Below, piece by piece: positions 15,139 through 20,658 of a stretch of 20,658 nt of DNA (its first letter is position 1; each line of letters starts with the position of its first letter). The notes beneath the pieces are model-generated. The model saw only the letters and a program-made list of their open reading frames with translations. It searched no databases and was not told the origin of the DNA. This DNA is from Faecalitalea sp. UBA4312 (GTDB taxonomy: Bacteria > Bacillota_I > Bacilli_A > Erysipelotrichales > Erysipelotrichaceae): positions 1-20,658 of the forward strand of contig DGUK01000013.1 in assembly GCA_002394635.1 (NCBI GenBank), read 5' to 3'. Position numbers and translations under genes: made by a program.

Positions 15139-16083
15139 ATGAATACGTATAAAAAGAGAATATTTGATATTATTCAGATTGGAAATACAGAAGATATTAT
15201 CAGTCGAGGATTTGATATCCTTCTGACCATTGTCATTCTTTTGAATATTTCAGTACTTTTTCTCAGTACATTTGAGAAGATGGATCCTTATGCTGACATT
15301 CTACAATCTTTTGAAACCGTTACGATCCTTATATTCTGTATTGAATATGCCCTTCGCATCTGGACCAGCGATCTTCTCTACCCGGATAAACCCAAAGGAA
15401 AAGCCATTCTCACTTTTTTAGCCTCCTTTGATGGCATTGTAGATCTATTGACCATTCTGCCCTTTTTTTACCTCTCCGGTTTCTCAGCATTCCGGATGTT
15501 AAGAGTGGTCCGTATCTTCCATCTGTTTCGGATCAACGCCTACTATGATTCCTTTAATGTCATCACCAGCGTTCTCTATGAGAAGAAAAACCAGATTGCT
15601 TCCTCCGTATTTATTATCCTGGTCATCATGCTGGCCTCTTCCTTATGTATGTACAGCGTTGAACACCCGGTACAACCGGAAGCCTTTAAAAATGCCTTCT
15701 CCGGTATCTGGTGGTCTTTATCAACCATCTTTACCGTTGGCTACGGAGACATCTATCCAATCACACCGCTAGGTCGATTTATGGCTGTTATCATCACCTT
15801 CTTGGGTGTTGGAGTCGTTGCTATTCCTACCGGTATCATTTCTGCCGGGTTTGTCGAACAATATTCCAAAATGCAAAGAGAAGAAGACATCCAGGCGCGG
15901 AAAAGAAGTACGATTACGGTTTATGTGGATCCGGATAGTCCTTTTTACCAACAGACCATCGGTGAAATCGAACATGACTATCCATTTAACATCATTGCGG
16001 TCATCCGCCAGGGAGCCGTTCTGATTCCGGCCGACCAGATCCGCATAGAAAACGGAGATACATTAATTTATATACAGATGTGA
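15139..16083 (+). CDS. Voltage-gated-type potassium channel with cytosolic TrkA-C-like domain
   Basis: A 314-residue six-TM ion channel. S1 is about 24-44, S2 55-75, S3 about 90-112, and S4 near 118-132 with Arg at 119, 122, 125 and 131 (FRMLRVVRIFHLFR). S5 is about 155-173, the pore helix WWSLSTIF, the selectivity filter TVGYGD at 199-204, then S6 ending near 235. The C-terminus (about 255-314, STITVYVDPDSP to GDTLIYIQM) resembles a TrkA-C/RCK-C regulatory domain, probably ligand binding. Known: K+ flux across the cytoplasmic membrane. Start ATG 15139 matches the family N-terminus (RIFDIIQIGN); no SD precedes it, pointing to a leaderless mRNA. The stop TGA lies inside the terminator stem. 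Confidence 0.93.
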   Translation: MNTYKKRIFDIIQIGNTEDIISRGFDILLTIVILLNISVLFLSTFEKMDPYADILQSFETVTILIFCIEYALRIWTSDLLYPDKPKGKAILTFLASFDGIVDLLTILPFFYLSGFSAFRMLRVVRIFHLFRINAYYDSFNVITSVLYEKKNQIASSVFIILVIMLASSLCMYSVEHPVQPEAFKNAFSGIWWSLSTIFTVGYGDIYPITPLGRFMAVIITFLGVGVVAIPTGIISAGFVEQYSKMQREEDIQARKRSTITVYVDPDSPFYQQTIGEIEHDYPFNIIAVIRQGAVLIPADQIRIENGDTLIYIQM

Positions 16084-16103
16084 ATGATTCACATCTTTTT
16101 TTA
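16076..16103 (+). terminator. Terminator of the potassium channel gene
   Basis: A 9-bp perfect stem (AGATGTGAA 16076-16084, TTCACATCT 16088-16096), 3-nt loop, followed by a long T run. The channel's TGA (16081-16083) is part of the 5' arm. Confidence 0.9.
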
Positions 16104-16117
16104 TACAAAAACTGTGC

Positions 16118-16146
16118 TATACTATAAAAGTTAGATATGCCTAACT
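16118..16146 (+). promoter_or_regulatory. Promoter and inverted-repeat operator of the ABC transporter
   Basis: TATACT (16118-16123) predicts a start near 16130. It is overlapped downstream by an inverted repeat AGTTAG-N6-CTAACT (16129-16146), centred at 16137.5, just before the SD GAGGAGG. The position suits a repressor (TetR/MarR/PadR type by analogy) or a small 5'-UTR hairpin. The regulator is not in the window next to it. Confidence 0.5.
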
Positions 16147-16158
16147 GAGGAGGGAATC

Positions 16159-16869
16159 ATGAGCACAGACAATTTTGTAGTCATCAAAGATGTAAACAAA
16201 GGATACGGAGACAAGGAAAACCGCCAGGAAGTATTAAAACATTTAAACTTCTCTATTAAAAAAGGAGAAATTTGTGTGCTTTCCGGTCCATCCGGTTCCG
16301 GAAAATCCACGCTGTTAAATATCATTGGAGGGATTGATACAGCAGACAGCGGAACGATCATCATCCATGGGGACCAGTTAGGACAGATGGATGAAAAAAG
16401 CCTGACACAGTATCGGAGAAACCATCTGGGATATGTATTTCAGATGTATAATTTGATTCCGAATCTGAATGTTAAGGAAAACATAGAGATTGGTGCTTAT
16501 TTAAGCAAAGAACCGCTCGATATTAACGAACTGTTAAAAACACTGGGATTATACGAACATCGTCACAAACTGCCTAATCAACTATCAGGCGGCCAGCAAC
16601 AAAGAACAGCTATCGGAAGAGCGATTGTTAAAAACCCGGATATTCTTCTTTGTGATGAACCAACCGGGGCTTTGGATTATCATACATCCAAGGAAATACT
16701 GAATCTGATCGAGGAGGTCAATCATAAATATGGAAATACCGTCATCATGGTGACTCATAATACGGCTATCCTGCAGATGGCCGATCATATCATCCATCTT
16801 CATGACGGAAAAATTCGAAAAGACATTGAGAATGACAAGAAGATCTTCGCAAAGGATCTGGAGTGGTAA
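16159..16869 (+). CDS. ABC transporter ATP-binding protein (MacB/LolD type)
   Basis: A 236-residue ATPase with Walker A GPSGSGKS (43-50), Q-loop Gln 95 in VFQMYNLIPN, signature LSGGQQQR (142-149), Walker B ILLCDEP (162-168), D-loop GALD and switch His 200. Sequence and size are those of the MacB/LolD/FtsE branch that works with FtsX-like permeases, driving mechanotransmission or extrusion of peptides, antibiotics or lipids rather than import. GAGGAGG precedes the ATG by 5 nt. It is followed 2 bp after the stop by the permease ATG, forming a two-gene transporter. Substrate is unknown; a BceAB-like peptide-detoxification pump is possible, but no sensor kinase pair lies next to it. Confidence 0.94.
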   Translation: MSTDNFVVIKDVNKGYGDKENRQEVLKHLNFSIKKGEICVLSGPSGSGKSTLLNIIGGIDTADSGTIIIHGDQLGQMDEKSLTQYRRNHLGYVFQMYNLIPNLNVKENIEIGAYLSKEPLDINELLKTLGLYEHRHKLPNQLSGGQQQRTAIGRAIVKNPDILLCDEPTGALDYHTSKEILNLIEEVNHKYGNTVIMVTHNTAILQMADHIIHLHDGKIRKDIENDKKIFAKDLEW

Positions 16870-16871
16870 CT

Positions 16872-19133
16872 ATGAAAAGTCCTCTAAGAAAACGTTTATT
16901 TCGTTTACTAAAGCAGGAATTTGGAAAATATCTTGCCATCTTTCTGTTTATGATCATTATGGTCGGTTTTGTATCCGGTGAATTTGTGGCTGGTCGAAGC
17001 ATGTTCCAAACCTATAATAGCAGTTTCTCGACCTATAATATTGAAGATGGAAAGCTGGAACTGACTGAAAAAGCTGATAAAGAGCTGATCAAAACGATGG
17101 AAAAGCATGGAATCCAGCTATATGCCAACTTTTATAAAGATGAAACGATGGATTCGGATACGATCCGTATTTATGCCAACCGCAAGGAAATTGATAAAGT
17201 GTGTCTGATGGAAGGAAGCATGCCCAAGACAAAAAAAGAAATTGCTCTAGATCGTATGTATGCCGACAACAACGAGATTCATGTCGGCGATACGATCACC
17301 ATAGATTCCAAACAGCTGAAGGTTTGCGGTCTGGTGGCATTGTCCGATTATAGTACCTTGTTTGAGAAGAACACGGATATCATGTTTGATGCTCTGGACT
17401 TTGGAACCGGTATTATGACAAAAGAAGGATTTGACGACATCCGGGACACACATATCCACTACCAATACTCTTGGCTGTACAATAAAAAGCCGAAAAATGA
17501 TACAGAAAAGAAGAAAAAAGCTGATACATTATTAGAGAAGATCACGGAAGACACATTCTTAGCCGGGAATCCTCTGACAGATTATGTACCGCAATATATC
17601 AATCAAGCCATTCATTTCACTGGTGATGATATCGATGACGATTCAAAAATGATGGTCATATTCCTATATATTCTAATTGTGATCCTTGGATTTATTTTTG
17701 CGATCACCACTAAAAATACCATCAATCAGGAAGCAACCGTCATCGGTACATTACGTGCCTCCGGCTATTCCCGTATGGAACTGCTTCGTCATTACATTGC
17801 CCTGCCGATCATCGTATCGGTAGCTGCGTCCGTTGTTGGAAATATATTAGGCTATACTGTATTTAAAGATATTGCGGTCGATCTGTACTATAACAGTTAC
17901 AGTCTACCAACCTATCATACTGTCTGGAATGCCAATGCGTTTTGGATGACGACAGTGGTTCCGTTGATTCTCATGCTTCTCATCAATATGGTAATCATCG
18001 GAAGGCTTTTGCAGCTATCGCCTTTACGTTTTCTTCGTCACGATCTTGTTCTGCATAAACAGAAAAAAGCGATGCGATTACCAAAATGGAGCTTTTTCAA
18101 CCGCTTTCGACTGCGCATTCTTTTTCAGAATAAGGCCAGTTATCTCATTTTGGTTTTGGGCTTGTTTCTGGTCAATGTCCTGATGATGTTCGGTTTTGGT
18201 CTGCCAGATACTTTAGGATCTTACCAACAGACAATTGAAAATAACATGATTGCCAAGTATCAGTATGTATTAAAAACACCATTGGAAACAGATACCAAGG
18301 ACGCTGAGAAATATTGTATGCGTTCTCTAGAAACAGTAGACGGCATACATATTGGTGAAAATGTAACAATATATGGTATAGAAAAGAACAGTAAGATGGT
18401 AAATCTCGATGTTTCCGAAGATAAGATATATATATCGCAGGCTTTTGCCGATAAATTCGGATATAAGGAAGGCGATCGTATTACCTTAAAGGAAAAATAT
18501 GAAGACAAGGAATACCGTTTTACCATTGACGGCATCTATGATTACCAAAGCAATGTCTCCATCTTCATGTCGATTTCTACTTATCGGGATCTGTTTGATG
18601 TGGATAACGATACGTTTACCGGCTATTTCAGCAATCACAAGATCAAGGATATTGATGAGGACCTGATTGCCGGCATAATCACTAAATCGGAGATGACCAA
18701 GATTTCCCGTCAGTTGGATCACTCCATGGGTGGTATGATGGATCTGGTCAACGGATTCTCTGTCCTATTGGCTTTATTGATGATTTATCTTCTGACGAAG
18801 ATCATCGTGGAAAGGAATGCGAATTCCATTTCCATGGTCAAAGTATTAGGATTTACCAATCGGGAAATTTCTTCCTTATACTTAAGAACTTCCACCTGGA
18901 TCGTGGTACTTAGTGCCCTGGGCACATCCTATTTTGCTCTGCAGGCATTAGGAAAGATATGGCTTTACTATTTGCAATCTTTCAGTGGATGGATGCCTGT
19001 CTATGTATCGAAATGGACCATGGCCAAGATTATTATGATAAATCTGGCTGCTTACTTTCTGATCATGTGGATCGATTACAGAAAAATACAGAAGATCCCA
19101 ATGCAGGAAGCATTGAAAAATGTAGGTGAATAA
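16872..19133 (+). CDS. FtsX/MacB-type ABC transporter permease
   Basis: A 753-residue permease. One N-terminal TM (about 18-38) is followed by a large extracytoplasmic domain (to about 255), then three TMs (near 265-285, 310-330, 355-380), a second core TM (about 425-450), another large outer domain, and three final TMs (near 620-645, 680-700, 720-740). This duplicated FtsX arrangement fits an outward-facing exporter or extruder paired with the preceding ATPase. The ATG at 16872 has GGAG eight bases upstream inside the ATPase end; a GTG at 16863 in the same frame adds three residues and is less likely. Ends before a strong terminator. Confidence 0.92.
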   Translation: MKSPLRKRLFRLLKQEFGKYLAIFLFMIIMVGFVSGEFVAGRSMFQTYNSSFSTYNIEDGKLELTEKADKELIKTMEKHGIQLYANFYKDETMDSDTIRIYANRKEIDKVCLMEGSMPKTKKEIALDRMYADNNEIHVGDTITIDSKQLKVCGLVALSDYSTLFEKNTDIMFDALDFGTGIMTKEGFDDIRDTHIHYQYSWLYNKKPKNDTEKKKKADTLLEKITEDTFLAGNPLTDYVPQYINQAIHFTGDDIDDDSKMMVIFLYILIVILGFIFAITTKNTINQEATVIGTLRASGYSRMELLRHYIALPIIVSVAASVVGNILGYTVFKDIAVDLYYNSYSLPTYHTVWNANAFWMTTVVPLILMLLINMVIIGRLLQLSPLRFLRHDLVLHKQKKAMRLPKWSFFNRFRLRILFQNKASYLILVLGLFLVNVLMMFGFGLPDTLGSYQQTIENNMIAKYQYVLKTPLETDTKDAEKYCMRSLETVDGIHIGENVTIYGIEKNSKMVNLDVSEDKIYISQAFADKFGYKEGDRITLKEKYEDKEYRFTIDGIYDYQSNVSIFMSISTYRDLFDVDNDTFTGYFSNHKIKDIDEDLIAGIITKSEMTKISRQLDHSMGGMMDLVNGFSVLLALLMIYLLTKIIVERNANSISMVKVLGFTNREISSLYLRTSTWIVVLSALGTSYFALQALGKIWLYYLQSFSGWMPVYVSKWTMAKIIMINLAAYFLIMWIDYRKIQKIPMQEALKNVGE

Positions 19134-19137
19134 CATA

Positions 19138-19168
19138 AAGAGGTGCATACAAAGCACCTCTTATTTTT
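19138..19168. terminator. Terminator between permease and convergent lysR-type gene
   Basis: A 9-bp stem (AAGAGGTGC 19138-19146, GCACCTCTT 19154-19162), 7-nt loop and ATTTTT tail. It serves the ABC operon and overlaps the TAA of the minus-strand LysR gene; the minus tail (TTATGTT) is weaker. Confidence 0.8.
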
Positions 19169-20033
19169 GATGTAAGACTTCCTCGGCCAATTTGATAAAA
19201 GCCTGTGAAGCTAATGACAAATGGGGTTTGGCATAATAAATGCCTAATGTTCTTTCATACGGCTTGGATAATTCCATTTTGATAATGTTCGTCTCTTTAG
19301 CCACCATCAATGCCGGAAGAATCGTAATGCCCAGTCCCGATTCCACCAGAGAGATAATGGTCTTATCCTCTTTGCAGTAGCACTGGATATTCGGATGGAT
19401 AGCTTCTTTTCGAAGCAAAGAGCTGACGTCCGTATCCACACCGACTTCAGAAGCAATAAACGGATAGTGTTCAAAAGCCGATAAAGGGAACTTATTCTGC
19501 CAATGTTCCGGGATTTCAAAGTCTTTTGGAACCACGGCATACAAAGGCTCTTTCTGGAAGGGAATAAATTCATAGTTATATTCCGGAACCTGGGACATAA
19601 AGCCGAAGTCAATAGTTTCCTCCCGAAGCCAGGAAAGAATTTGGTCGGAGTATCCTTCCCGCACATGGATCTGTATATACGGATAGGATTTTTTAAATTC
19701 GGTAATCAGCCGTGGCAACCAGTTCTGTGCCACGCTGGAATAAGCCCCCACAGTAATAGATCCTGTGATGACACCATGAATGGCATCCAGTGCCTCTTGA
19801 AAATTACGGTACTGAGCATTGGTTGCCTGTATGTAAGGCAGTAAATATTTAGCCTCAGTGGATAATTGAACCCCATGGTTGAGTCGCTTTAATAACGTCA
19901 CCCCTAATTCCTTCTCCAGTTTTTTTATGATATGACTGACACCTGATTGAGTATATCCCAGTCTTTGTGCACTGGCTGTTATACTTTGGGTCTTGGCTAT
20001 ATCTTCTAGCAATTCCAAATATTTGAGTTCCAT
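19161..20033 (-). CDS. LysR-family transcriptional regulator
   Basis: A 290-residue LTTR of standard size. Winged HTH at residues 1-60 (AKTQSITASAQRLGYTQSGVSHIIKKLEKELGVTLLKR), linker helix about 60-88, then the periplasmic-binding-protein-like effector domain (from GSITVGAYSSVAQNWLP to the end). Known: binds upstream of target genes and responds to a small effector. It starts 8 bp after the symporter stop, on the same strand, with no clear SD, so it is probably read from the symporter mRNA and translated by coupling. Inference: it may control the symporter gene or a pathway for the imported solute. Ends in a shared terminator. Confidence 0.94.
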   Translation of the reverse strand: MELKYLELLEDIAKTQSITASAQRLGYTQSGVSHIIKKLEKELGVTLLKRLNHGVQLSTEAKYLLPYIQATNAQYRNFQEALDAIHGVITGSITVGAYSSVAQNWLPRLITEFKKSYPYIQIHVREGYSDQILSWLREETIDFGFMSQVPEYNYEFIPFQKEPLYAVVPKDFEIPEHWQNKFPLSAFEHYPFIASEVGVDTDVSSLLRKEAIHPNIQCYCKEDKTIISLVESGLGITILPALMVAKETNIIKMELSKPYERTLGIYYAKPHLSLASQAFIKLAEEVLHQK

Positions 20034-20041
20034 AATGATTT

Positions 20042-20658
20042 CTAAATGCTCTCGTATTCCTTCTGTACGGCTTCATCAGCACCACCGGTAACCAGACTGA
20101 CAATGACATTGACGATCAATGCCAGGACAAAAGCCGGTAACAGTTCATAGATAGCCAGGACACCTCCCATAGGAGCAATGATGAACTTCCAGATAAACAC
20201 CATGGCACCACCGGTAATCATTCCGAACAAAGCACCCCACTTATTGGATTTTTTCCAGAATAAAGCCAGCAGCATAACCGGTCCAAAGGAAGCGCCAAAG
20301 CCAGCCCAGGCGAAAGATACAATACGGAATACAGAGCTATCCGGATTCCAAGCCAGGACAACACCGATTACCGCAATGACCAGCAGACTGATTCTTGAAA
20401 TCTTTAACAGCTGTTTCTGATCGGCTTCCACATGGAACACACCGTTGATAATGTCATTGGATACAGAACTGGAGGCCGCCAGCAGCTGAGAATCCGATGT
20501 GGACATCGTAGAAGCCAGGATACCGGATAATACAACACCGGCAATTAGGGCAAAAATCAATCCGTGAGTGCTCAGTAAGTGAGAAATCTGTACAATAATC
20601 GTTTCTGAACTGTTTCCTTCTAATACCGGGATTGCTCCGGTCTTAGATACAGCCAAGC
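20042..20658 (-). CDS. Sodium:solute symporter (PutP-type), C-terminal part
   Basis: The frame is open through the right edge, so only about 205 C-terminal residues are seen. The signature ILASTMSTSDSQLLAASSSVSNDI is the conserved TM8-region sodium-site segment of PutP-like SSS transporters. It is followed by five further hydrophobic stretches and a short charged C-tail ending KEYESI. Known: Na+-driven uptake of proline or related solutes at the cytoplasmic membrane; proline specificity is likely but not proven by this part. The gene ends with TAG (20042-20044) and is followed by the LysR gene. Confidence 0.9.
   Translation of the reverse strand, partial: LAVSKTGAIPVLEGNSSETIIVQISHLLSTHGLIFALIAGVVLSGILASTMSTSDSQLLAASSSVSNDIINGVFHVEADQKQLLKISRISLLVIAVIGVVLAWNPDSSVFRIVSFAWAGFGASFGPVMLLALFWKKSNKWGALFGMITGGAMVFIWKFIIAPMGGVLAIYELLPAFVLALIVNVIVSLVTGGADEAVQKEYESI

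Noticed and set aside
1..20658. CRISPR array, transposon, prophage, tRNA or rRNA genes
   Set aside because: I found no spaced direct repeats, transposase or integrase motifs, clover-leaf sequences or rRNA segments; absence by eye is not as strong as a model search.

Overview
The window looks like a chromosomal segment of a strictly fermentative, low-to-mid GC, Gram-positive (Firmicutes) anaerobe. The evidence is strong AGGAGG-type ribosome binding sites, a T-box riboswitch, a four-subunit 2-oxoacid:ferredoxin oxidoreductase, a hybrid cluster protein with its own ferredoxin, and compact operons ending in U-tract terminators. A gut Erysipelotrichia- or Clostridia-type host is my best guess, but nothing here fixes the family. 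I see no insertion sequence, integrase, phage gene, CRISPR array, rRNA or tRNA.

Left part (1-7158). The 3' end of a GT1-type glycosyltransferase converges on a minus-strand operon of ferredoxin, hybrid cluster protein (Hcp) and a small GNAT protein. This operon has a consensus -10 box, a poor -35 box, and a perfect 16-bp inverted repeat centred 41.5 bp upstream of the predicted start. That is the geometry of a Crp/Fnr-type (HcpR-like) activator. Divergently, a TTGACA-N17-TAGAAT promoter feeds a complete T-box leader whose specifier reads best as AUC (Ile). The leader controls the gamma, delta, alpha and beta subunits of a pyruvate-type 2-oxoacid:ferredoxin oxidoreductase. The alpha gene has an in-frame TAG at codon 42 in an otherwise intact reading frame. 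Behind it lies a decayed gene for a secreted C39-like cysteine peptidase.

Middle part (7125-15094, all minus strand). This holds a sugar-phosphate nucleotidyltransferase, a 56-residue CopG/RHH-like protein, the TldE/TldD protease pair, and a tightly overlapped three-gene operon. That operon runs from an 827-residue multi-helix-turn-helix protein with a sigma region 4-like segment, through a Sel1-repeat protein, to N-acetylmannosamine-6-phosphate 2-epimerase (NanE).

Right part (15139-20658). A voltage-gated-type potassium channel is probably expressed from a leaderless mRNA. It is followed by a two-gene FtsX/MacB-type ABC transporter with an inverted repeat at its predicted start site. A sodium:solute (PutP-type) symporter, cut by the window edge, is followed by a LysR-type regulator.

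The most interesting points are the pairing of an isoleucine-type T-box with a pyruvate-type ferredoxin oxidoreductase whose alpha gene carries an amber codon, the well-placed HcpR-like operator, and the unusual multi-HTH/Sel1/NanE operon. None is proven to be a new system from sequence alone.
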